DNA of 64,000 nt, from assembly GCA_947501105.1 (NCBI GenBank), contig CANMUP010000005.1, forward strand, positions 310,001-374,000, given 5' to 3'. Each line of letters opens with the position of its first letter. Position 1 is the stretch's first letter. Source of the DNA: an uncultured Flaviramulus sp. (GTDB lineage Bacteria > Bacteroidota > Bacteroidia > Flavobacteriales > Flavobacteriaceae). The notes below the pieces were generated by a model. That model had not been told where the DNA came from, made no database searches, and worked only from the letters and a program-made list of their open reading frames with translations. The position numbers and the translations under genes were made by a program. Below, one piece after another: positions 35,808-43,823 of this stretch.

Positions 35808-36299
35808 ATGAAGATACGTAAAGAAATAAAAGATGACAACGAGCTTTATTTATGGTTTAACAATAAATTAATCTATAAAAGGTGGTTGAATGATGGCTAT
35901 TCAAAAATTTTCGATCATTTCGCTTACGGAAAATACACTGAACAAAGTATAACTGACCTAGATCTTGACAAAACTCCCCCTCTTATAAAATTAAAAACTA
36001 ATCTTAAAATGATTTCTACCGAAAAAGGTGGAAGAAAAAATGGAATTAAAAGTGGATATCGACCTAACCATGTTTTCGAATATCAAACAAATGGACAATT
36101 TGAATATGCTTTTATCGGCGATATTCAATTTGATAAAAATATTATTATAATGCCTGGTGAAAGTAAGATAGTAACAATTAGGTTTCTTTCTCATCAACCA
36201 ATTGAACAATATTTAAATATTGGAAGAAAATGGTGGATTCATGAAGGCTCAAACTTAGTAGGTGAAGCTAAAATTTTAGAAATAAAATTACCTAAATAA
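35808..36299 (+). CDS. EF-Tu domain 3-like protein without a GTPase domain
   Basis: 163 residues. The C-terminal 105 residues match domain 3 of elongation factor Tu in order and spacing: G-G-R, G-Y-R-P, a G-D-I strand, M-P-G-E, V-T-I-R-F, P-I, then R-K-W-W-I-H-E-G and V-G-E-A. There is no G domain. The first 50 residues are unrelated, rich in Trp, Tyr and Lys. It starts seven bases after the sigma gene and ends 77 bases before fecR, within the sigma/FecR spacing that is normally empty. Stand-alone copies of this fold are known in some bacteria; the role here is unknown. Confidence 0.6.
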   Translation: MKIRKEIKDDNELYLWFNNKLIYKRWLNDGYSKIFDHFAYGKYTEQSITDLDLDKTPPLIKLKTNLKMISTEKGGRKNGIKSGYRPNHVFEYQTNGQFEYAFIGDIQFDKNIIIMPGESKIVTIRFLSHQPIEQYLNIGRKWWIHEGSNLVGEAKILEIKLPK

Positions 36300-36328
36300 A
36301 AAACAAGTATAAAACTTTTTTCACCCTA

Positions 36329-36362
36329 AGGGTAGGAGAAAATAAAAGTTAACTGTTATATA
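36329..36362 (+). promoter_or_regulatory. Candidate ECF promoter of the fecR-TonB receptor operon
   Basis: AGGGTAGGA (36329-36337), 15 bases, CTGTTATATA (36353-36362), 14 bases before the fecR ATG. Nine of nine bases match the upstream element at 35231-35239, and nine of ten match the downstream element. This separates fecR and the receptor from the sigma gene, which must have its own promoter. Confidence 0.65.
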
Positions 36363-36376
36363 GTTGTATAAGAATT

Positions 36377-37273
36377 ATGAAACGAGAAATTTTAATATCG
36401 AAATGGTTAGATAACGATCTAAATGATCAGGAACTTGAAGCGTTTAAAAACCTTGAAGATTATGATGATTTAGTAAAGTTAGATAATAGTATGCAAGCTT
36501 TTAAGGCTGAAGATTTTAATACTTCAGCCGAATTAGACCAAGTGTTGTCTAAAATTAAAAGCACTAAAAAGCAAACCACACATTGGATAAAACCATTAAT
36601 GCGTGTTGCTGCTATACTTGCTGTTTGTTTTAGTTTATACTATTACACTACCATTTTAGATACTACAATTACAACTAAGTTTGCTCAAAAAACTACTATA
36701 GAATTACCTGACGCTTCTAGTGTTTCGCTTAATGCTAAATCGTTGTTAGCATTCAATAAAAAAGATTGGAAACACGAGCGCGAAGTAGAACTTGATGGTG
36801 AAGCTTTTTTTAAAGTTGCCAAAGGTTCTTCATTTAATGTTATTACGAAATCAGGAACCGTAACGGTTTATGGTACTCAATTTAATGTAAAACAACGGGA
36901 CAATTATTTTGAGGTTATTTGCTACGAAGGATTAGTTGGCGTGACACACAACTCTCAAGAAACAAAGTTAAAAGCCGGAGACCGTTTTTTAATTATTGAT
37001 GGGAAACAAATTGTTAAAGAAAAAGAAAATCGCTTAACGCCTTCGTGGTTAAATAACGAAAGCCAATTTAAAAGCCTGCCTTTTAAAGAAGTAATTGCAG
37101 AATTTGAAAGACAATACAATGTAGATATTACGCTTTTAAACATAAATTCTGAAGAGTTAGTTACTGTTGGTTTCCCTCATAACAATATAGATGTTGCAAT
37201 AAAAAACATTACCGTACCTTTACGCTTAACACATAGTAAAGACAACAATACTATAATATTAAAGCGTGAGTAG
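36377..37273 (+). CDS. FecR family anti-sigma factor (second locus)
   Basis: 298 residues. Cytosolic N-terminus (about 1-70, acidic), one membrane helix (about 74-94), FecR domain (about 105-205, with V-E-L-D-G-E-A-F-F-K-V and V-Y-G-T-Q-F-N-V), then a DUF4974-like domain (about 235-298, L-P-F-K-E-V-I-A-E-F). It is expected to bind the sigma factor encoded at 35285 and relay the state of the receptor. Its last eight bases overlap the GTG-started receptor gene, which fits translational coupling. Confidence 0.9.
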   Translation: MKREILISKWLDNDLNDQELEAFKNLEDYDDLVKLDNSMQAFKAEDFNTSAELDQVLSKIKSTKKQTTHWIKPLMRVAAILAVCFSLYYYTTILDTTITTKFAQKTTIELPDASSVSLNAKSLLAFNKKDWKHEREVELDGEAFFKVAKGSSFNVITKSGTVTVYGTQFNVKQRDNYFEVICYEGLVGVTHNSQETKLKAGDRFLIIDGKQIVKEKENRLTPSWLNNESQFKSLPFKEVIAEFERQYNVDITLLNINSEELVTVGFPHNNIDVAIKNITVPLRLTHSKDNNTIILKRE

Positions 37274-39626
37274 AAAAGGTACTCTTTCTATCTTTATACT
37301 ATTGTTTTTTTTGAATATTCCGACATTAAGTTCTCAAGCTGTTCAAAAAGAAAAACATTCGCTCGCCGTTGTTTTAAAAACTATTGAAACCAGATACAAC
37401 ATTAGTTTTTCTTATGCTGATGCTACCATTCAAGATAAAAAAGTAGAGATTCCAGATCAAAGTTTAACTTTAGAAGCAGTTTTAGATTTTCTAAAGAAGA
37501 AAGTAAAACTAGATTTTGAATTATTGAACAATCGATTTGTTGCCATTAAAGCTTTAAAAACTCAAGCTACATTTCACAGAACGCAAAGGTTAGACGAGGT
37601 TATAATAACTAACTATTTAACCACTGGTATTACAAAATTAAATGATGGTGTAATTACCATAAAACCTGAAACTTTCGGTATTCTTCCTGGTTTGATTGAA
37701 CCTGATGTTTTACAAACCATTCAATCGCTTCCTGGAGTTTTAAGTATTGACGAAACCGTATCTAACATTAATATTCGTGGGGGCACTCACGACCAAAACC
37801 TTCTACTTTGGGATGGTATTAAAATGTATCAATCGGGGCATTTTTTCGGATTAATTTCAGCATTCAATCCATACACTACAAAACAAGTTAATGTTTCAAA
37901 AAACGGAACTCCTGCAAAGTATGGTGATGGTATTTCTAGTATAATCGATATGCAGCTACCTAACGAAATTGATAACACATTTAAAGCAGGTGGCGGATTC
38001 AATTTAATAAACGCAGATGTGTTTGCTAAAATTCCTTTAACTCATAATACCGAGTTGCAAATCTCTACACGTCGTTCGGTAACAGATTTGGTAACGACAC
38101 CAACTTACGATTTATATAAAAAACGTGTTTTTCAAGATTCAGATTTAACAAATTTCAGTCAAAATGAAGATGCTATCGATAAAAATGAATCTTTCTATTT
38201 TTATGATATAACCGCAAAATTTCTATATGATATTACTGAAAAAGATAAAATCAGACTTCACTTTTTAAACGCAAATAACAAATTAAATTACGAAGAGCAA
38301 GCCAATATTAATGATAGAAACGAAGCGTTAAACAGTAAACTATCGCAACAGAATTTGGCTTTAGGGTTTTCGTACACTAGAGACTGGAGTTCTAAACTTT
38401 CAACTACGGCTCATGCCTATGTAACTAATTACGATTTAGATGCCACAAACTTTGATATTATAAACAATCAACGTTTAATTCAAGAGAATGAAGTGTATGA
38501 TGGTTCTGCAAAATTAGATATAAATTACAAACCCAATAGTCAACTAAAATTAAATGGCGGATATCAATTTATTGAAGTAGGCATTAGTAATTTAGAAGAT
38601 GTAAACAATCCAGTTTTTAGAAGTTTTATTAGAGATGTTGTTAGAAGTCATTCAGTTTATGCCGAAGGTGCCTTTTTATCAAATGATGCCAAAACCAACT
38701 TAAAATTTGGGAACAGAATAAACCACTTCCCAAAATTTGACATGATTATTTACGAGCCTCGTTTGAGCTTTAGCCAACGTTTTTTTAACAACTTTAGGTT
38801 TGAATTATTAGGCGAATTTAAAAGCCAGACTACATCACAAATCATCGATTTACAAAATGATTTTTTAGGTATTGAAAACAGGCGTTGGGTTTTATCTAAC
38901 AACAATGCAGGTGTTATAACTATTAATAATAAAAACATTCAACCAGTTCCCATTTTAAAAAGTAAACAAGCCTCAATTGGCATTCATTATAATAAAAATA
39001 AATTGCTAATTAGTGCCGAAGGTTATCTTAAAAAAGTTGATGGCATAACTACCAGAAGTCAAGGGTTTCAAAACCAATATCAATATCAATTTGTAAGCAG
39101 TGCTGGAAGTTATCAAATTAAAGGCTTCGATTTTTTAGTAAACAAACAATTTAGCAATGTAGTTAGCACATGGCTAAGCTACACTTTCAGCAAAAATGAT
39201 TATACATTTCCAGATTTAAACAATGGTAACCCGTTTCCTAATAATGCCGACATTCGTCATGTATTAGCACTTTCTGGAGTGTATACTTATAACGATATTA
39301 AATTGGCGTTGGGTTTAAATTGGCACTCTGGAAAACCAACAACTTTACCAGATGTTAATGACGACCCTAGTGATAATATTATTACATACGCATCACCTAA
39401 CGATAGCAATCTAGATGATTATTTGCGTGCCGATTGTTCTGCAACTTATGCTTTTAATATTTCTGATACATCTAGAGCGGTTGTTGGTGCCTCAGTTTGG
39501 AATATTTTCAATCAAAAAAATATTATTAATACCTACTATACTTTAGACGCTGATAATATAATTAAGAAAGTAGAAAACCAATCTTTAGGTATTACCCCTA
39601 ACGTAAGCATTCGTGTTAATTTTTAA
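37266..39626 (+). CDS. TonB-dependent outer-membrane receptor with STN domain
   Basis: 786 residues; starts with GTG inside the fecR end. Signal peptide (about 1-24), STN domain (about 30-98) that should contact FecR, then a plug (about 125-235, with I-R-G-G and G-D-G-I-S-S) and a beta barrel ending in V-S-I-R-V-N-F. It lacks the carboxypeptidase-like domain and the extra length of SusC proteins, so it is a FecA-type transporter rather than SusC. There is no SusD partner. The cargo may be an iron chelate, vitamin or other small ligand; the sequence does not say. Confidence 0.88.
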   Translation: MSRKGTLSIFILLFFLNIPTLSSQAVQKEKHSLAVVLKTIETRYNISFSYADATIQDKKVEIPDQSLTLEAVLDFLKKKVKLDFELLNNRFVAIKALKTQATFHRTQRLDEVIITNYLTTGITKLNDGVITIKPETFGILPGLIEPDVLQTIQSLPGVLSIDETVSNINIRGGTHDQNLLLWDGIKMYQSGHFFGLISAFNPYTTKQVNVSKNGTPAKYGDGISSIIDMQLPNEIDNTFKAGGGFNLINADVFAKIPLTHNTELQISTRRSVTDLVTTPTYDLYKKRVFQDSDLTNFSQNEDAIDKNESFYFYDITAKFLYDITEKDKIRLHFLNANNKLNYEEQANINDRNEALNSKLSQQNLALGFSYTRDWSSKLSTTAHAYVTNYDLDATNFDIINNQRLIQENEVYDGSAKLDINYKPNSQLKLNGGYQFIEVGISNLEDVNNPVFRSFIRDVVRSHSVYAEGAFLSNDAKTNLKFGNRINHFPKFDMIIYEPRLSFSQRFFNNFRFELLGEFKSQTTSQIIDLQNDFLGIENRRWVLSNNNAGVITINNKNIQPVPILKSKQASIGIHYNKNKLLISAEGYLKKVDGITTRSQGFQNQYQYQFVSSAGSYQIKGFDFLVNKQFSNVVSTWLSYTFSKNDYTFPDLNNGNPFPNNADIRHVLALSGVYTYNDIKLALGLNWHSGKPTTLPDVNDDPSDNIITYASPNDSNLDDYLRADCSATYAFNISDTSRAVVGASVWNIFNQKNIINTYYTLDADNIIKKVENQSLGITPNVSIRVNF

Positions 39627-39649
39627 TAAAAGTATTATCTTTATACTAA

Positions 39650-40024
39650 ATGTCTTTAAAAGGATTACATAAATGGTTTGCAAGCATCGCTTTATTAGCG
39701 GTTATTGTTTCGTTTTCAGGGTTTATCAATTATCCTTCTTCTTACCATAAAACACAAACCGAACTTGTAATTAATAACACTTCTAGTCTTCAAACTACTA
39801 GTAAATCATTTACATTTTTAAAGCACTCGCCCCAAAGCATAAGCTTTAATCAATACACTACCTTTTGTTTTAAATGGTTATTAAGCACGCATCAATATAA
39901 TTTTAGTATCACTCTAAAGTCTCAAAGAGAGACGGTTTTACAGTTTAATAAGCAAATGTTTTTAGAGCAAAACCTTATAGCTCAAATATTTTCAAACGAT
40001 TATCAAAGTAACTTCATAAAGTAA
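39650..40024 (+). CDS. Small secreted or membrane protein of unknown function
   Basis: 124 residues with one hydrophobic segment (about 11-28), which could be an uncleaved anchor or a signal peptide. The rest is Ser, Thr, Asn and Gln-rich with many aromatic residues. No family recognised. It starts 23 bases after the receptor gene on the same strand, so it is probably part of the ECF-controlled operon. Confidence 0.55.
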   Translation: MSLKGLHKWFASIALLAVIVSFSGFINYPSSYHKTQTELVINNTSSLQTTSKSFTFLKHSPQSISFNQYTTFCFKWLLSTHQYNFSITLKSQRETVLQFNKQMFLEQNLIAQIFSNDYQSNFIK

Positions 40025-40032
40025 ACATTTCC

Positions 40033-40092
40033 TTGCCTTTTTGGCAACATTACAAATTACAGTTTAATCTGTAACATCAAAAAGATGTTACA
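40033..40092 (+). promoter_or_regulatory. Alternative RNA hairpins in the leader of the 59-residue gene
   Basis: Three stems: TTGCC/GGCAA (40033-40047), TTACAG/CTGTAA (40057-40074), and TGTAACATC/GATGTTACA (40070-40092, nine perfect pairs). The second and third share bases 40070-40074, so they exclude each other. This is how an RNA switch or attenuator would look, 19 bases before the next start codon. Confidence 0.4.
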
Positions 40093-40110
40093 CGCTTACC
40101 TTTTTACTTT

Positions 40111-40290
40111 ATGAAAACATTAAAAAAAGGGTTGAGGCTTTTTGCCTTAGCACTAATAATTGCATTGGCTTCTGTTTTTCCTGTGCCTATAAATTTTTAC
40201 AGAAAAGATAATTTACCAAAATACACCATTGAACAAATAGACACTAAAGATGATGATACCGAAGAAGATGATATAAAAGAGCTCTTTTAA
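40111..40290 (+). CDS. 59-residue membrane-anchored acidic mini-protein
   Basis: Residues 1-9 are basic (K-T-L-K-K-G-L-R), 10-26 are a hydrophobic segment (A-L-A-L-I-I-A-L-A) that is either a signal peptide or a single membrane helix, and the last 15 residues are strongly acidic (D-D-D-T-E-E-D-D). Codon use is like that of the neighbours and the start follows a structured leader. No known family was recognised. It is the last gene before the cassette-like element and could belong to the same receptor operon. Confidence 0.55.
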   Translation: MKTLKKGLRLFALALIIALASVFPVPINFYRKDNLPKYTIEQIDTKDDDTEEDDIKELF

Positions 40291-40398
40291 GAACTTGACT
40301 TTGTCAGAAAAAATCGATAGCTTCGTTTGTCGTTGTATATAAATCACTTGTGCTGAACTTGTTTCAGTATTAAAAGGGATTCATATACTTGAAAAACA

Positions 40399-41206
40399 TT
40401 GGCGTGCATTAGACAATGAGATACTCTAAATCAATACTTTTAACATTAATATTCTATATATCAATTGGTATTATTGGATTTTGGGTTTATTTAGTTCCTT
40501 CAGGACCTGAATATTTAAACTTATTAAAAGCTTCAGAATTAATTAACTCATTTGTTATACTGATATCTTTAATCCTAATTTTTAGGATAATCAATCGTCC
40601 AGATCTATTAAAATTCAATAAAACAAACTCAAAATTCTATCTTTTTGCAATATTATTAGGTATTGGCTTTGTCTTTTTTCAGCCATATCTAAAACTGATT
40701 TACAAACAAGAAATTTCATTCGACAATTTTAAGTTTGATTTTACATTTAGTAGATTAACTTATTTTAATGTCCTTTCTTCAGTAATAATTATACCTATTA
40801 CAGAAGAGTTGTTTTTTCGGAATTATATACAAAGTGGATTAACTAAATATTACAAACCATTTGTTGCCATTTTTTTAGCTTCTATTCTTTTTGCTTTTAT
40901 TCATTTTAATGTTGTTGCATTTTTTTATGATTTTTTGGAGTTTCACTTAGGTCATGTATATATTACTTTCTTTGGAGGTTTGATTTCTGGAATTCTTTTT
41001 TATAAATCGAAATCTATAGTTCCATCTATAATATTTCATATATTTTGGAATCTAACAGTTTATGCATATTAAAAATGACACGCCAACACCGTGTATAATT
41101 AATTGCTAGGTTCAGGTCTACTCGGAATTTCCTTCGGAAATTCCTCTGGTTCGTGAATGTTTGCTAAATTAGTTGCTTAAACACGCAACTACCCTTACAC
41201 TAAACG
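40399..41206 (+). mobile_element. Integron-cassette-like unit carrying a CPBP gene
   Basis: One promoterless gene with little spare DNA, bounded by TTGGCGTG (40399-40406) and its complement CACGCCAA (41079-41086). After the complement follows a roughly 130-base imperfect palindrome ending in ACG at 41206. If the unit closed into a circle, its last G joined to TTGGCGTG would create GTTGGCGTG, the perfect complement of CACGCCAAC. That is how integron cassettes and their attC sites are built. The core differs from the classical GTTRRRY form and no integrase gene is in the window. Confidence 0.6.
40416..41072 (+). CDS. CPBP family intramembrane protease (cassette-borne)
   Basis: 218 residues with about six or seven membrane segments. 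The E-E-L-F-F-R motif near 130 and the later H-F-N and H-I-F-W-N motifs are the catalytic marks of the CPBP (Abi/Rce1-like) glutamic proteases, so it should be active. It begins nine bases after the left cassette boundary and ends seven bases before the right repeat. Such proteins process peptides or prenylated proteins and often give self-immunity to bacteriocins, a possible cargo role here by inference. Confidence 0.85.
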   Translation: MRYSKSILLTLIFYISIGIIGFWVYLVPSGPEYLNLLKASELINSFVILISLILIFRIINRPDLLKFNKTNSKFYLFAILLGIGFVFFQPYLKLIYKQEISFDNFKFDFTFSRLTYFNVLSSVIIIPITEELFFRNYIQSGLTKYYKPFVAIFLASILFAFIHFNVVAFFYDFLEFHLGHVYITFFGGLISGILFYKSKSIVPSIIFHIFWNLTVYAY

Positions 41207-41212
41207 TTAAAC
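41079..41212 (+). repeat. attC-like imperfect palindrome at the cassette end
   Basis: Begins with CACGCCAAC (41079-41087) and ends with GTTAAAC (41206-41212). At its centre GGAATTTCC (41124-41132) and GGAAATTCC (41136-41144) form a perfect nine-pair stem with a three-base loop. Outer parts such as TAATTAATTGC near 41096-41106 and TTTGCTAAATTAG near 41159-41172 are partly complementary. The whole can fold into one long bulged hairpin. I recall similar sequences from other flavobacterial genomes, but could not check this. Confidence 0.55.
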
Positions 41213-41255
41213 GAACTTTAAAAATTTATCATAAAACCGTTACCCTTAACAAAAC

Positions 41256-42716
41256 ATGAAACCAATAACATATATCTTATTTTTCTTATTCAGCATAACA
41301 CTGTTTTCTCAAGACAAAAAACCAAACGTGTTGTTTATTATTTCTGATGATTTAACAGCAACCGCAGTCTCATCTTACGAAAACAAAGCATGCCATACAC
41401 CAAATATCGACAAACTAGCTTCAGAGGCTGTTAGATATACTAAAGCCTATACGCAATATCCCGTTTGTGGTCCATCAAGAGCCTCTTTTATGTCGGGGTA
41501 CTACCCTAATGCTACAACTACATTTGGTTATGTAAGCGGTAGAGAAAATATAGGCCCTGAAAGGAAAACTTGGTCACAATTATTTAAAGACAACGGCTAT
41601 TACACTGCTAGAGTGAGTAAAATTTACCACATGGGTGTCCCTATTGATATTGAAACAGGTTCCAATGGGCAAGACGATGAAGCCTCGTGGACTGAGCGTT
41701 TTAATAGTCAAGGGCCTGAATGGAAAGCTATTGGTGATGCCGAATTAGTTCAAGGAAACCCTGATGGAAAAATTGAAAGAAAAGGCGGAAATGTAATGAC
41801 CATTGTAAAAGCTGATGGCGGCGATTTAGTACACTCTGATGGAAAAACAGCTGAAAAAGCTTCAGAACTTATTAGGAAACACAAAAACAAACCTTTCTTT
41901 TTAGCGGTTGGTTTTGTAAGGCCACATGTGCCTTTTGTAGCTCCAAAACCGTATTTTGAACCTTATCCGTTTAACGACATAACACTGCCTAAAAAGCTTG
42001 ATGGGGATTGGGACGATATTCCAAAGCGAGGTATTAATTATGTAACAAGTGTTAATGCAAAAATGTCTTTAGAGCAAGAAAAGAAAGCTGTAGCCGCATA
42101 TTATGCATCGGTATCATATATGGATGCTCAAGTTGGAAAAGTGCTTAAAACACTTAAAGAAGAAGGTCTGGAGGACAACACTATTGTTATTTTCACTTCG
42201 GATCACGGATTTCATTTAGGTGAACATAATTTCTGGATGAAAGTAAGTTTACACGAGGAATCTGTTCGTGTTCCTTTAATTATTAAAGTACCAGGTAAAA
42301 AAGCAGCTGTTTGCAATTCTTTTGTGGAGTTGATTGATTTATATCCAACCATTGCTGAATTAGGTGGTTTAAAACCATCAAAACATATACAAGGAAAAAG
42401 TTTGGTAAAAACTATTGACAAACCTAAAAAGAAGGTTCGAGAGATGGCTTTTAGTGTATCTCAAGGTGGAAAAACCTTTTTATTGAGGAATGATAAATGG
42501 GCTTATATTCAGTACAACGAAGATGCATCAGCAGGTATTGAACTTTTTGATATGGAAAAAGATCCAAAGCAATTTACCAATTTAGCTAATAATCCAAATT
42601 ATGCTAAAGTTGTTTTGCAGTTTAAAAAGAAATTAGCTAAAAAATTAAAAGCGATTAGGTCTAACGATTTAGGAATTAATTATTTAAAAAAAGAACCTAT
42701 TGGGGCTTATGATTAA
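41256..42716 (+). CDS. Sulfatase, iduronate-2-sulfatase-like
   Basis: 486 residues with a signal peptide (L-F-S-Q, cut near 19). The sulfatase signature C-G-P-S-R-A-S-F-M-S-G places the formylglycine-forming cysteine at 71. Metal-site residues are D-D at 31-32 near the start and D-H-G-F-H-L-G-E-H at about 310. The H-x-P-F motif near 226 also fits. It releases sulfate from a sulfated sugar or related substrate, in the periplasm or outside the cell, and needs an FGE or anSME activator elsewhere. No polysaccharide enzymes adjoin it. Confidence 0.88.
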   Translation: MKPITYILFFLFSITLFSQDKKPNVLFIISDDLTATAVSSYENKACHTPNIDKLASEAVRYTKAYTQYPVCGPSRASFMSGYYPNATTTFGYVSGRENIGPERKTWSQLFKDNGYYTARVSKIYHMGVPIDIETGSNGQDDEASWTERFNSQGPEWKAIGDAELVQGNPDGKIERKGGNVMTIVKADGGDLVHSDGKTAEKASELIRKHKNKPFFLAVGFVRPHVPFVAPKPYFEPYPFNDITLPKKLDGDWDDIPKRGINYVTSVNAKMSLEQEKKAVAAYYASVSYMDAQVGKVLKTLKEEGLEDNTIVIFTSDHGFHLGEHNFWMKVSLHEESVRVPLIIKVPGKKAAVCNSFVELIDLYPTIAELGGLKPSKHIQGKSLVKTIDKPKKKVREMAFSVSQGGKTFLLRNDKWAYIQYNEDASAGIELFDMEKDPKQFTNLANNPNYAKVVLQFKKKLAKKLKAIRSNDLGINYLKKEPIGAYD

Positions 42717-42879
42717 AAATTACTCTATTACTAAAAAACTGCTTTCTAAAATAGTATTTTTATTACGTTCTCTTTTCTGAGAAATTTCTATAAATATTTA
42801 TTTGTATGGTTTTATTTTATAGATATTGACGCAACTAATAGGCGTTCTTTTCATCTATAAGGTAAATCATCAAAAAGAA

Positions 42880-43275
42880 ATGAGACAAATTATTATACTT
42901 TCAATCTTAACATTCTTTATAGTTTCATCTTGTAATAATAATGACGATGGTTTAAGCAATACTTGCAATGTAGCTAACCCAGTTGAAGATTTTGCATGGT
43001 TAAAAGAAAAGATTTTGGATATTGAACAATCTACCCAAGTCGATGAATTTTATATTTCTCAGGCAATCTATGAAGGGGAAACTGTATTTATAGTTGGTAA
43101 TTGTTGTGCTAATTGCAACTCAGTCTTACCAGTTTATAACTGCGAAGGCGAACGTATTAACATACTTGGATGTTCAGAAGAGTTTATTAATTTCAGTATC
43201 TTGAATCGAGATACAGTTATTTGGAATTCCAAAAATTTTATTTGTAAAAATTCAGATACTTTTTTGTGCGAATAG
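42880..43275 (+). CDS. Cysteine-rich small lipoprotein
   Basis: 131 residues from the ATG at 42880; the upstream in-frame TTG at 42826 adds a segment that does not look like a signal. Lipobox V-S-S-C (Cys18). The mature part holds nine more cysteines, including C-C-x-x-C, so disulphides or metal binding are likely. Similar short lipoproteins are common in flavobacteria, but I do not recognise the family with certainty. No operon partner. Confidence 0.6.
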   Translation: MRQIIILSILTFFIVSSCNNNDDGLSNTCNVANPVEDFAWLKEKILDIEQSTQVDEFYISQAIYEGETVFIVGNCCANCNSVLPVYNCEGERINILGCSEEFINFSILNRDTVIWNSKNFICKNSDTFLCE

Positions 43276-43328
43276 AAATTAGTTAAATCTAGCTTCAAAA
43301 AGAATCCAACTAATAAAATAATCGTAAA

Positions 43329-43823
43329 CTAAAGTTCATCATCTTGTGTCCCTCTTATATCATCAATCTTATTTATTTTAGATTGTTTTTTAATAATAAG
43401 CCTTTTTTTGTAAAGCCATTTTTCTTCTAAAATTAGTACCACCCCAATCAATAAAATAACACCGCAAAAAACAAACGCATAAAATAATTTGGGATTTAAA
43501 TCTATTTCTCTCATGCTATAAAATGAATAGATCATAAACAAAGCCATTAAAGAAATAGATATAGCAAAAAGCAAGTTACCCACCCATAAAAAACTGTCAT
43601 TCAAATCTTTGTAAACATAGTTTATACTGTAATGCTTTAAAGTTTTTATATGATAAATTATACTTAAAACACCTGTAGAGATTATTGACAAAGGAATAAG
43701 CATACTATATTCAAAAGGATTATTCTCTAAAATTATAACAGTATACATTAACACAATAAAAATTGAAGTAAGCGCCAAACAACAAATCAATAATATTATT
43801 TTAAAAAAGCGTTTTATTTTCAT
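43329..43823 (-). CDS. Four-helix membrane protein of unknown function
   Basis: 164 residues with four hydrophobic segments (about 6-28, 36-54, 78-101, 108-128) and a basic C-terminal tail. No family recognised. Its ATG overlaps the lipB stop codon by one base (TAATG), so it is translated with lipB. The last 30 residues are charged and probably cytosolic. Confidence 0.6.
   Translation of the reverse strand: MKIKRFFKIILLICCLALTSIFIVLMYTVIILENNPFEYSMLIPLSIISTGVLSIIYHIKTLKHYSINYVYKDLNDSFLWVGNLLFAISISLMALFMIYSFYSMREIDLNPKLFYAFVFCGVILLIGVVLILEEKWLYKKRLIIKKQSKINKIDDIRGTQDDEL

Noticed and set aside
36000-36300. EF-Tu-like sequence considered as a fragment of a duplicated tuf gene
   Set aside because: The frame is intact, has its own N-terminus and diverges widely from EF-Tu, so it is not a recent tuf fragment.
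40290-40398. TGCTGAACTTGTTTCAGTA stretch thought to be a repeat-family copy
   Set aside because: Only one partial copy is in the window; the resemblance to dispersed flavobacterial repeats is from memory and cannot be supported here.
42826-42879. TTG start extending the cysteine-rich lipoprotein
   Set aside because: The added residues do not resemble a signal peptide, while the ATG at 42880 begins a normal lipoprotein signal.
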